Of a stretch of 44,246 nucleotides of DNA, positions 22,426-30,102 are shown piece by piece (the stretch's first letter is position 1; each line of letters starts with the position of its first letter). The translations under genes and the position numbers were made by a program. The notes under the pieces are model-generated. The model did not search any database, was not told the origin of the DNA, and worked only from the letters and a program-made list of their open reading frames with translations. Source of the DNA: an uncultured Bacteroidales bacterium (GTDB taxonomy: Bacteria > Bacteroidota > Bacteroidia > Bacteroidales > Paludibacteraceae); contig CACZOA010000055.1 in assembly GCA_902782665.1 (NCBI GenBank), positions 1 to 44,246 of the forward strand, in the 5' to 3' direction.

Positions 22426-23427
22426 ATGAAAATAGGCAATATAGAATTTTCTGAATACCCTCTCTTCCTCGCTCCTATGGAAGACGTTACAGATATATCA
22501 TTCAGAAAAATGTGTAAAAAATTCGGTGCCGATTTGGTCTACACTGAATTTGTATCAGCCGACGCACTTATCAGAAACATACAACGAACAGAAGATAAGA
22601 TGACAATTGATGACAGTGAACGTCCTACCGTCATCCAACTCTACGGAAAAGATACCGACACAATAGTGGAAGCTGCTAAAATTGCTGAAGCCGCTAAACC
22701 TGATATCATTGATATAAACTTCGGTTGTCCAGTTAAAAAAATCGCTGGTAAAGGAGGTGGGGCTGGTTTGTTGCGTGATATTCCTAAACTTTTGGAGATA
22801 ACTCGTGAAGTGGTGAAAGCAGTGAAACTTCCTGTAACTGTTAAAACTCGATTAGGTTGGGATAGCAACAATCTTATCATCACTACTCTTGCCGAACAAA
22901 TTCAAGATTGCGGTGCACAGGCATTGGCAATCCATGGAAGAACACGTGCCCAAATGTATACAGGTGAAGCAGACTGGACACTGATAGGTGAGGTAAAAAA
23001 TAATCCACGTATTCATATTCCGATCATCGGTAATGGTGACGTCACTACTCCAGAAAGAGCAAAAGAATGTTTCGACAAATATGGTGTTGACGCTGTGATG
23101 ATAGGTAGAGCTACTTTCGGAAGACCATGGATTTTCAAAGAGTGTAAAGATTATATTCAAGGTAAAGAATCAGAAAAACTTAATACTCATGATTGTCTGA
23201 ATATTCTTAAACAGATGATTGATGAAAATATCGAAATGTTCGATGGAGACGAAAGAAAAGGTATAACTCATACACGTCGCCATCTTGCTTCTACTCCTAT
23301 CTTCAAAGGAATAGATAATTTCAGAAAAACAAGAATAGAGATGCTTCGTACAGAAGTTAGAAAAGATCTTTTCGATATAATTGATTCTACTGAACCTCTG
23401 ATTGAGGAAGCAAGAAACCAGCAATAA
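22426..23427 (+). CDS. dusB: tRNA-dihydrouridine synthase (DusB type)
   Basis: This 333-aa FMN enzyme reduces uridines in tRNA D-loops. Motifs in order: LAPMEDVTDISFRKMCK (FMN-binding barrel start), TEFVSADAL, INFGCPVKKI with the catalytic cysteine, TVKTRLGW, AIHGRTRAQMYTGEADW and IGNGDV near the phosphate site. The C-terminal helical domain (about 250-333) is present and the length is normal. The subtype is assigned from FGCPV and the YTGEADW motif. The gene ends at a terminator shared with polA. Confidence 0.95.
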   Translation: MKIGNIEFSEYPLFLAPMEDVTDISFRKMCKKFGADLVYTEFVSADALIRNIQRTEDKMTIDDSERPTVIQLYGKDTDTIVEAAKIAEAAKPDIIDINFGCPVKKIAGKGGGAGLLRDIPKLLEITREVVKAVKLPVTVKTRLGWDSNNLIITTLAEQIQDCGAQALAIHGRTRAQMYTGEADWTLIGEVKNNPRIHIPIIGNGDVTTPERAKECFDKYGVDAVMIGRATFGRPWIFKECKDYIQGKESEKLNTHDCLNILKQMIDENIEMFDGDERKGITHTRRHLASTPIFKGIDNFRKTRIEMLRTEVRKDLFDIIDSTEPLIEEARNQQ

Positions 23428-23456
23428 AAAAGACGGGATAAAACCCGTCTTTTTTT
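23425..23456. terminator. Bidirectional terminator between dusB and polA
   Basis: AAAAAAGACGGG / CCCGTCTTTTTTT with an ATAAAA loop. The polA stop codon overlaps the T-run. Confidence 0.8.
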
Positions 23457-26205
23457 AATGAGCATCCAACCAATTTGATGCAACAGATAATTCTACTTTT
23501 AGAGGTACTTTCATCTTGAATACATTCTCCATCTCACTCTTTACTATCTCACGCATTATATCTTCTTCAGATTTAAGTACGTTGAAATTCAATTCGTCGT
23601 GCACCTGGATAATCATTCGTGACTTTAATCCTCTACTTTCTATTTCTCTTTGGATATTGATCATTGCCATCTTGATGATGTCTGCCGCTGTTCCCTGGAT
23701 AGGAGCATTAATAGCATTTCTTTCAGCATTCTGTCTCAACGATCCATTACGTGAATTTATATCTTGGATAAAACGTCGTCTTCCAAACAAGGTCTCTACA
23801 TATTCATGCTCATGTGCAAATGCCTTTGTTTTCTCAAGAAAGTCATAAACTTTTGGAAAAGCCTCAAAATAACTTTCTATCATCTGCTTTGCCTCATCTC
23901 TGGAAATTGACAATCTTTCAGCAAGACCAAATGCTGATATTCCATAAAGTATACCAAAGTTTGCAGTCTTCGCTTTGCTACGCATTTCTTTTGTTACCTC
24001 TTCTGTAGGAACCTTGAAAATCTTAGAGGCTGTATCCTGATGAAAATCAAAACCAGATAAAAACGATGATATCAATCCTTCATCTTCAGAGACATGAGCC
24101 ATAACTCTCAATTCAATCTGAGAATAATCCGCTGATAAGAAGACACAATCATCAGAGGCTACGAAACATCTACGTATTTCTCTTCCCATGTTATCTCGCA
24201 CAGGAATGTTCTGCAAATTAGGATTGCTTGAACTCAATCTTCCTGTAGAAGTGACAGTCTGATTAAAGGATGTATGTATTTTGCCTGTATGAGAGTTAAC
24301 AATCTCAGGAAGAGCATCAATATAAGTGCTCAACAATTTTTTAACTCCTCGGTAATCAAGAATCTTCTCTATAATAGGATGTTTGCTTTTCAAAGAAATC
24401 AACACATCTTCACTTGTCGACATCTGTCCACCTTTGGTTTTCTTTACTTTCTCTACAAGATTCAACTCATTATAGATTACCTCTCCTACCTGTTTAGGTG
24501 AAGATATATTGAAAGAGTGACCAGCAAGACTATAAATTTCATTTGCAATGTTATCCATCTCCGCCGTCATCTTAACAGATGATTCTTTCAAACTCTTTTC
24601 ATCAATTGTCACTCCGGCATTTTCCATTTCGCAAAGAACATGCATCAAAGGCATCTCAATAGTTTTAAACAACTTATCAAGATTGTTCTTCACTAACTCT
24701 TCCTTGAAAATTTCATAAAGTTGGAAAGTGATGTCTGCATCCTCAGCAGCATAATCAGCAAGTCTGTTCTTGTCAACACTTCTCAACGGAAGATTCTTTT
24801 TGCCATTCTCTGTCGTTAGCTCTTCGTATGTAACAGTTTTATATTTCAGATATTGTTCTGCCAAAGCATCCATTCCATGCCTCAACTCTGGTTGGATAAG
24901 ATAATGGGCGATCATTGTGTCGAACAATTCACCTTTTACCTCTACCCCATACTGTTTGAGCATCAACACGTCAAACTTAAGATTTTGACCAATCTTTAAA
25001 ATTTTATCATTTTCAAACAATGGCTTGAACTGATCAACAATTTTTTGAGCCTCATCACGATTTTCAGGTAAAAGAACGAAAAATGCCTCATTTTTCTTCC
25101 AACAGAAGCTCATTCCCACTAAATCAGCAGAAAATACGTCTGTTGACGTCGTTTCCGTGTCAAAACAGAAAAAATCCTGAGTAGAAATTTTAGCCAAAAA
25201 TTGGCTAATATCTACTTGATTTTCAATCAATTTATAGTCGTGAGAGACGGAAGTTAACTCGCTGAGACTTGAATATTTTTCTTCAGCCTGTGTAATTGTA
25301 CTGAAATTATCAAATAGAGAGAGTTGAACAGGGGCAGATTTTTGGGTATATTTAGTGATGAAACTTTTTAATTCAAGATCATTAAATATTTTCAACATTT
25401 CATCAACTTTCTTCTCCTTGATAGCAAGATCAGAAATAGGAGTCTCAATCGGAACATCAGTACATATTGTTACAAGAATCTTTGAAAATTTAATCATTTC
25501 TGTACTCTCTTGTACTTTAGTCTTCAAAGCTCCCTTTATTGATTCAGAATTTTCAATAACAGATTCTACTGATCCAAATTCCTGCAACAACTTGACTGCA
25601 GTTTTTTCTCCAACACCTTTACATCCTGGAATGTTATCACTCGCGTCACCCATAAGAGCGAGAAGGTCTATGATTTTTGAAGGATCATCTATTCCCCATT
25701 TTTCACAAACCATTTTCTTATCCATCAACTCCAATCCGTTTCCATGAGTGATACGAAGCATCTTGATATTATCGTCGACAAGCTGAGCATAATCCTTATC
25801 TGGTGTAACCATAAAAACTTCAAGTCCTTCAGCAGCTCCACGTTTGGCTAATGTTCCTACAATATCATCCGCCTCAAATCCATCAATAGCAAATTGAGTA
25901 ATATTGTAAGCATCAACAATTTTCTTAATCAAAGGAACAGAAGCATGGATCTCTTCAGGAGTCGCCTGACGTTGAGCTTTATATTCTGGATACATCTCAT
26001 GACGGAAAGTCTTCGCAGCAGAATCAAAAACAACAGCAATATGTGAAGGAGAATAATCCTTAAGAATCATCTCCAACTTATTAACAAATCCATAAACAAT
26101 CGAGGTGTTTTCACCCTTTGAATTTTTCATAGGCTTATTCATCAAGGCATAATATGAGCCAAAAATGATGGGATAAGCATCAATTAAAACAAGTCTATTA
26201 TCCAT
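23455..26205 (-). CDS. polA: DNA polymerase I
   Basis: This protein of about 916 aa fills gaps and removes RNA primers. It has an N-terminal 5'-3' exonuclease (DAYPIIFGSYYAL, DGFEADDIVGTLA, GDASDNIPGCKGVG), a 3'-5' proofreading domain that looks active (CFDTETTSTD, NLKFDVLML, YAAEDADITF) and a polymerase domain with motif A DYSQIELRVMAHV, motif B RSKAKTANFGILYG and motif C QVHDEL. The length is normal. The ATG at 26205 is preferred over a TTG seven codons upstream because the -7 element TAAGTTTG (26224-26231) covers that TTG. It is transcribed divergently from the polyprenyl synthase gene. Confidence 0.97.
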   Translation of the reverse strand: MDNRLVLIDAYPIIFGSYYALMNKPMKNSKGENTSIVYGFVNKLEMILKDYSPSHIAVVFDSAAKTFRHEMYPEYKAQRQATPEEIHASVPLIKKIVDAYNITQFAIDGFEADDIVGTLAKRGAAEGLEVFMVTPDKDYAQLVDDNIKMLRITHGNGLELMDKKMVCEKWGIDDPSKIIDLLALMGDASDNIPGCKGVGEKTAVKLLQEFGSVESVIENSESIKGALKTKVQESTEMIKFSKILVTICTDVPIETPISDLAIKEKKVDEMLKIFNDLELKSFITKYTQKSAPVQLSLFDNFSTITQAEEKYSSLSELTSVSHDYKLIENQVDISQFLAKISTQDFFCFDTETTSTDVFSADLVGMSFCWKKNEAFFVLLPENRDEAQKIVDQFKPLFENDKILKIGQNLKFDVLMLKQYGVEVKGELFDTMIAHYLIQPELRHGMDALAEQYLKYKTVTYEELTTENGKKNLPLRSVDKNRLADYAAEDADITFQLYEIFKEELVKNNLDKLFKTIEMPLMHVLCEMENAGVTIDEKSLKESSVKMTAEMDNIANEIYSLAGHSFNISSPKQVGEVIYNELNLVEKVKKTKGGQMSTSEDVLISLKSKHPIIEKILDYRGVKKLLSTYIDALPEIVNSHTGKIHTSFNQTVTSTGRLSSSNPNLQNIPVRDNMGREIRRCFVASDDCVFLSADYSQIELRVMAHVSEDEGLISSFLSGFDFHQDTASKIFKVPTEEVTKEMRSKAKTANFGILYGISAFGLAERLSISRDEAKQMIESYFEAFPKVYDFLEKTKAFAHEHEYVETLFGRRRFIQDINSRNGSLRQNAERNAINAPIQGTAADIIKMAMINIQREIESRGLKSRMIIQVHDELNFNVLKSEEDIMREIVKSEMENVFKMKVPLKVELSVASNWLDAH

Positions 26206-26223
26206 TTTTTTAAATTCATTTCT

Positions 26224-26254
26224 CAAACTTACTTACATTTATTAAATTCGCAAA
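26224..26254 (-). promoter_or_regulatory. polA promoter (-33/-7)
   Basis: Minus-strand TTTG (26251-26254), 19-nt spacer and TAAGTTTG (26224-26231); the leader would be only about 12 nt. Confidence 0.7.
26243..26250 (+). promoter_or_regulatory. Possible -7 element (TAAATTCG) for the prenyl synthase gene
   Basis: One mismatch to TAnnTTTG, 25 bp before the ATG at 26276; it overlaps the polA promoter spacer. Confidence 0.4.
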
Positions 26255-26275
26255 AAATTTTTGATTGAATTACGG

Positions 26276-27253
26276 ATGTCAACATTAGATACAGCTAAAA
26301 AAGCAATAGAAAAGGAGTTCGAAATCTTCTCTAAGAAGTTTGACGGATATTTTTCGTCAGACAATGAATTGTTGTCAGCTGTAAACAATTACATACTTCA
26401 GAAAAAAGGAAAACAGATCAGACCGATCATGGCTCTGCTTGCTGCCAAATGTCTTGGAGACGTAAATGATTCAAGCTACGACGGAGCGACAGCAATAGAG
26501 ATGCTACATACAGCAAGCCTCATCCATGACGACATTGTGGATGAAGCTGATTCACGTCGTGGTCAGAAATCCATTAACAATGTATGGCAGAACAAAGTGT
26601 CTGTTTTGGTTGGTGATTATCTTCTTTCACAAGCATTAAATGTTGCTTCGCAAACTGACTCTTTGGATATAATCAAGTCAATTTGTACAGTAGGAAAAAA
26701 ATTGACAGACGGTGAATTAATCCAACTTTACAACTCAAAAAACAGAACATTCAACGAGGATATTTACTATAATGTTATCAAAAAGAAAACTGCTGTATTA
26801 TTCTCAACTGCTTGTTTTATAGGTGCTAAGAGCGTAAGTAATAATCAACAAATGATAGATTCTCTTGTTGAATTCGGTACAATTTTTGGCATCTGTTTTC
26901 AAATCAGAGACGACATTTTCGACTACTTATCAACAGAAAAAGAGATAGGAAAACCAGTAGGAAATGATATCCGTGAAGGTAAAGCAACACTTCCACTTAT
27001 ATACGCTATTAACAACATTTCAGGTACAAAAAGAGATGAAATAATCGACACTCTAAGAAAAGAAAACAAAACAAACAAAGAGGTCGAACAACTTATCAAC
27101 TTCACTATTGAGATGGGTGGAATAGAATACGCTTCTAAAAAAATGAAAGAATTTGAACAAGAAGGAATAAAATGTTTGGATTCTATCCCTGATTCAGAAG
27201 CAAAAAAAGCATTACTGATGCTGCTCAACTATACAATTGTAAGAGAATATTAA
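26276..27253 (+). CDS. Polyprenyl diphosphate synthase (octaprenyl/solanesyl type)
   Basis: This 325-aa trans-isoprenyl diphosphate synthase lengthens allylic diphosphates with IPP to build the side chain of menaquinone. It carries the GKQIRP substrate motif, the first Asp-rich motif DDIVDEAD followed by RRGQ, a VLVGDYLLSQA segment, and the second Asp-rich motif QIRDDIFDY with GNDIREGKATLPLIYA after it. The ATG at 26276 is preferred over a TTG at 26261 because it follows the -7-like element at a usual distance. Chain length cannot be read with confidence. It is convergent with deoC across a shared terminator. Confidence 0.92.
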   Translation: MSTLDTAKKAIEKEFEIFSKKFDGYFSSDNELLSAVNNYILQKKGKQIRPIMALLAAKCLGDVNDSSYDGATAIEMLHTASLIHDDIVDEADSRRGQKSINNVWQNKVSVLVGDYLLSQALNVASQTDSLDIIKSICTVGKKLTDGELIQLYNSKNRTFNEDIYYNVIKKKTAVLFSTACFIGAKSVSNNQQMIDSLVEFGTIFGICFQIRDDIFDYLSTEKEIGKPVGNDIREGKATLPLIYAINNISGTKRDEIIDTLRKENKTNKEVEQLINFTIEMGGIEYASKKMKEFEQEGIKCLDSIPDSEAKKALLMLLNYTIVREY

Positions 27254-27260
27254 ATCAATA

Positions 27261-27289
27261 AAAAAAGACGCGAGCAATCGCGTCTTTTT
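27261..27289. terminator. Bidirectional terminator between prenyl synthase and deoC
   Basis: AAAAAGACGCGA / TCGCGTCTTTTTT with a GCAA tetraloop between convergent genes. Confidence 0.85.
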
Positions 27290-27310
27290 TCTTTGTTTTT
27301 TACTTATAAA

Positions 27311-28192
27311 TTAGAAATAAGAAACTTTCTCTCCTGCTATATCAGAAAGAAGATTGTTTGCCAAACTGCTTGCTCCTATTCTGAAAAGTGATTTATCCGT
27401 ATGATCGACGCCTAAGACACTTTCTACTATCGAATAGTACTTGACAGCATCTGCAGACGTAGAAATGCCTCCAGCGGCCTTAAAACCTACATTTCTGCCT
27501 ATTTCTGGTTCCATCTTGTTAATAACTTCACACATAACGTATGCAGCCATAAGATTAGCTACACTTCCGTCTTTTCCTGTGCTTGTCTTAATAAAGTCAG
27601 CTCCAGCATTGATAGAAATGATTGCAGCCTTTTCAATGTTTTCAACAGTTTTCAACAATGATACCTCAAGTATAACCTTCAACTTTACATCATCCTTACA
27701 GTATGCCTTGATTTCTGATATCTCATCATAGATATCATCATATTCTCCAGCTAAATACTTTCCTACTGGAAAAACAATGTCAATTTCTGTCGCTCCTGAT
27801 GCTATAGCCAAACCAACTTCTGCCAACTTAACCTCCATAAATGTTTGAGAATGTGGAAAACCACCTGCAACAGCAACTATATCAACATCTTCCAACAATG
27901 TCTCTTTTACTGTTGGCACAAAAGCAGGATATACACAAATTCCTGCTGGCAAAGGCAATATATCAAACTTTGAGTCGAAATTGTTAATCTTATCAACAAA
28001 TGCAGTGACAGAATCGTTATTATCTGTTGATTTGAGTGTTGTAAGATCGATATTCTCAAGAAGTTTGCAGTAAATAGCTCTTGTATTGTTTCTTTCAAAT
28101 GATGAATGTAGAAGAGTGTCTACAGCCATTTCAACCTCACGCTCGTTTTTACCAATTGAATACTTGGAAAACAATTCAAAAATATTATTCAT
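27311..28192 (-). CDS. deoC: Deoxyribose-phosphate aldolase
   Basis: This 293-aa class I aldolase cleaves 2-deoxyribose 5-phosphate to acetaldehyde and glyceraldehyde 3-phosphate. The Schiff-base lysine is K202 in ADFIKTSTGK, the second conserved lysine is K238 in GFKAAGGIST, and the ICVYPAFVP and VAGGFPHSQ segments are typical. It is longer than E. coli DeoC (259 aa), mainly by an N-terminal extension, as in many Bacteroidota. It is the last gene of a nadA-mazG-deoC operon, 4 bp after the MazG-like gene. Confidence 0.95.
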   Translation of the reverse strand: MNNIFELFSKYSIGKNEREVEMAVDTLLHSSFERNNTRAIYCKLLENIDLTTLKSTDNNDSVTAFVDKINNFDSKFDILPLPAGICVYPAFVPTVKETLLEDVDIVAVAGGFPHSQTFMEVKLAEVGLAIASGATEIDIVFPVGKYLAGEYDDIYDEISEIKAYCKDDVKLKVILEVSLLKTVENIEKAAIISINAGADFIKTSTGKDGSVANLMAAYVMCEVINKMEPEIGRNVGFKAAGGISTSADAVKYYSIVESVLGVDHTDKSLFRIGASSLANNLLSDIAGEKVSYF

Positions 28193-28196
28193 CTTT

Positions 28197-28532
28197 TTAC
28201 TTTAATTTTTCATTGTTGATATGACGATCCTTGTCTCGTTTCGTCTTCTTCTCTATGTTTTTATGAAAAGCCTCATTCAAATCCACACCTGTCTGGTTGG
28301 CCAAACAAGTCAAAACCCAAAGTATATCTGCCATCTCGTCTGCAATGGAAGACTCCTTCTCTTTATCCTTAAAACTCTGATCACCATAAGTTCGGGCCAT
28401 AAGACGGGCCAACTCTCCTACCTCCTCCATTAGACAGGCAGTATTGGTAAGTTCAGAAAAATAGCGCACACCGTAACGCTTGATCCAATCGTCTACGGTG
28501 TGCTGAATATCTTTAAGTGTAAGATCCTGCAT
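28197..28532 (-). CDS. MazG-like nucleotide pyrophosphohydrolase
   Basis: This 111-aa all-alpha protein has the MazG/dUTPase-superfamily metal motifs EEVGELARL (about residues 31-39) and DEMADILWVL (about 64-73), which coordinate Mg2+ for hydrolysis of (d)NTPs to monophosphates. It is a single-domain form, not the two-domain MazG. Its ATG overlaps the nadA stop codon (TAATG), so translation is probably coupled, and deoC follows after 4 bp. A house-cleaning role for damaged or excess nucleotides, linked to the deoxyribose salvage enzyme next to it, is plausible but inferred. Confidence 0.88.
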   Translation of the reverse strand: MQDLTLKDIQHTVDDWIKRYGVRYFSELTNTACLMEEVGELARLMARTYGDQSFKDKEKESSIADEMADILWVLTCLANQTGVDLNEAFHKNIEKKTKRDKDRHINNEKLK

Positions 28533-29476
28533 TATAATCCAAGTTTTGCACTTATTTCCAACATCTTCAAGATAGGTTTAACTGCCTTCTCACGCAATTC
28601 ATCTGACACTTCAACTTCAGGTGACTCATTCTTCAAAACCTCATAAACCTTCTCAAGTGTGTTAAGACGCATATAGCTGCAATTGTTGCAAGCACATGTT
28701 GAATCTTCTGGTGGAATAGGAATAAACACTTTGTCTGGAGCAGATTTCTGCATCTCATGAAGAATACCGCTCTCTGTCGCAACCAAGAATCTTTTGCAAT
28801 CAGATGCAATAGCATATTTCAAAAGTCCAGCTGTTGAACCAACTTTGTCAGCCAAACGAACTATAACATCTTTACACTCTGGATGAACTAGCACCTGTGC
28901 GTCTGGGTATTCCTTCTTCAAATCAAGCACTTTACGTACAGAGAATTTCTCATGCACGTGGCATGCTCCATTCCAAAGCACCATATTTCTGCCTGTGATG
29001 CTATTGATATAGTTGCCTAAATTCTTGTCTGGACCAAATATGATCTTCTCGTCTTTTGGAAAACTATCCACAATCTGCTTTGCGTTAGTACTTGTCACAA
29101 CAACATCTGTCAAAGCTTTAACAGCAGCTGTAGTGTTGACGTAAGAAATAACTTTATGTCCAGGATGCTCCTTAATGAATTTTTCAAACTCATCTGCCGG
29201 ACAACTGTCAGCAAGGGAACATCCAGCTGCCATGTCTGGAACAAGCACCTTCTTATTTGGCGAAAGGATCTTTGCAGTCTCACCCATGAAATGAACTCCA
29301 CAAAGCATTATTATATCCGCATCTGTTTTAGCAGCCCATTGTGCCAATGCCAAACTGTCTCCAACAAAATCTGCTATATCCTGAATGTCACCGTCCTGAT
29401 AATAGTGTGCCATTATTATGGCATTTTTCTCCTTTTTCAAACGGTTGATTTCAGAAATCAAAAACTCTTTTTCCAT
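28532..29476 (-). CDS. nadA: Quinolinate synthase A
   Basis: This 314-aa [4Fe-4S] enzyme condenses iminoaspartate with DHAP to quinolinate in de novo NAD synthesis. It has the family start with IMAHYYQDGDIQDIADFVGDS, GETAKILSPNK, and the likely cluster cysteines C86 (AGCSLADSC), C172 (WNGACHVHE) and the CACNNCSYM group at 261-266. The length is normal. It is the first gene of an operon with the MazG-like gene (1-bp overlap) and deoC. nadB and nadC are not in the window. Upstream is a long gene-free region with several -7-like minus-strand matches, none decisive. Confidence 0.96.
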   Translation of the reverse strand: MEKEFLISEINRLKKEKNAIIMAHYYQDGDIQDIADFVGDSLALAQWAAKTDADIIMLCGVHFMGETAKILSPNKKVLVPDMAAGCSLADSCPADEFEKFIKEHPGHKVISYVNTTAAVKALTDVVVTSTNAKQIVDSFPKDEKIIFGPDKNLGNYINSITGRNMVLWNGACHVHEKFSVRKVLDLKKEYPDAQVLVHPECKDVIVRLADKVGSTAGLLKYAIASDCKRFLVATESGILHEMQKSAPDKVFIPIPPEDSTCACNNCSYMRLNTLEKVYEVLKNESPEVEVSDELREKAVKPILKMLEISAKLGL

Positions 29477-30102
29477 TATATATTATATGTTGATATAAGA
29501 AAATACTAGTTTAAAATCTCTAAAATATAATAATAATAGAGTGTTGGTTATGTTGATAAAAAGAGAGAGAAAAAGTAATCAATTATAATCAAGAGTTGAT
29601 TAACAATTCCGTAATCTCTAACTTACTGAATGATTGATTAAAGACTGAATTTATCAACAAAATTAACAACAATGCAAATATAATTTAACTTTTGCTAAGT
29701 TGAAATCATATATGTTATTAAAGTGCTAAATTTTGTAAAAAGTATCTTGATAAGTTTATAAAAAAAAATGTGGAATAAATTTGGAAATATCTGCTGACGG
29801 TCGGCTTAAAATAGTTTTTCAATTTCATGGCAATAGTTATTATTTGTTTTCTTGAAGTTTTCAACATTTTTAGCGTGGATTCTTGACATTAATGGGGTGG
29901 AAAAAGGTGGGGTTATTAACAACGAAATGGGGAAATGTTGATTAAGGAAAATCTATGTATTGCCTATAATATTCTTCATATTTAGCTGTGGATTGAATCT
30001 AAAGAAAAATGATTTATAGAGTTAAACAGTTTATGATAATCTAAATGTTATAAATTTGCAGAGAAAAGAACATATTCCACATTCATAAATAACTGATGAA
30101 TT
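29477..30102. other. 626-bp AT-rich gene-free region with DnaA-box-like nonamers
   Basis: No credible coding frame lies between the divergent nadA and recB-like genes. Nonamers close to the DnaA box TTATCCACA occur on both strands: TTATCAACA at 29651-29659 and, inverted, at 29551-29559 (one mismatch each); TTTTCAACA at 29858-29866; TTATTAACA at 29913-29921; TGTTGATTA at 29936-29944; TGTGGATTG at 29987-29995; and TATTCCACA at 30073-30081 with its inverse at 29769-29777. None is a perfect box. The region could be a replication origin or simply long regulatory DNA. Confidence 0.35.
30051..30058 (+). promoter_or_regulatory. -7 element (TAAATTTG) for the recB-like gene
   Basis: TAnnTTTG match 45 bp upstream of the ATG at 30103; no clear -33 element. 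Confidence 0.5.

Noticed and set aside
28950-28970. CACGTG core inside nadA as a fourth parS site
   Set aside because: Only CACGTG is shared; the flanking GTTC/GAAC arms are missing.
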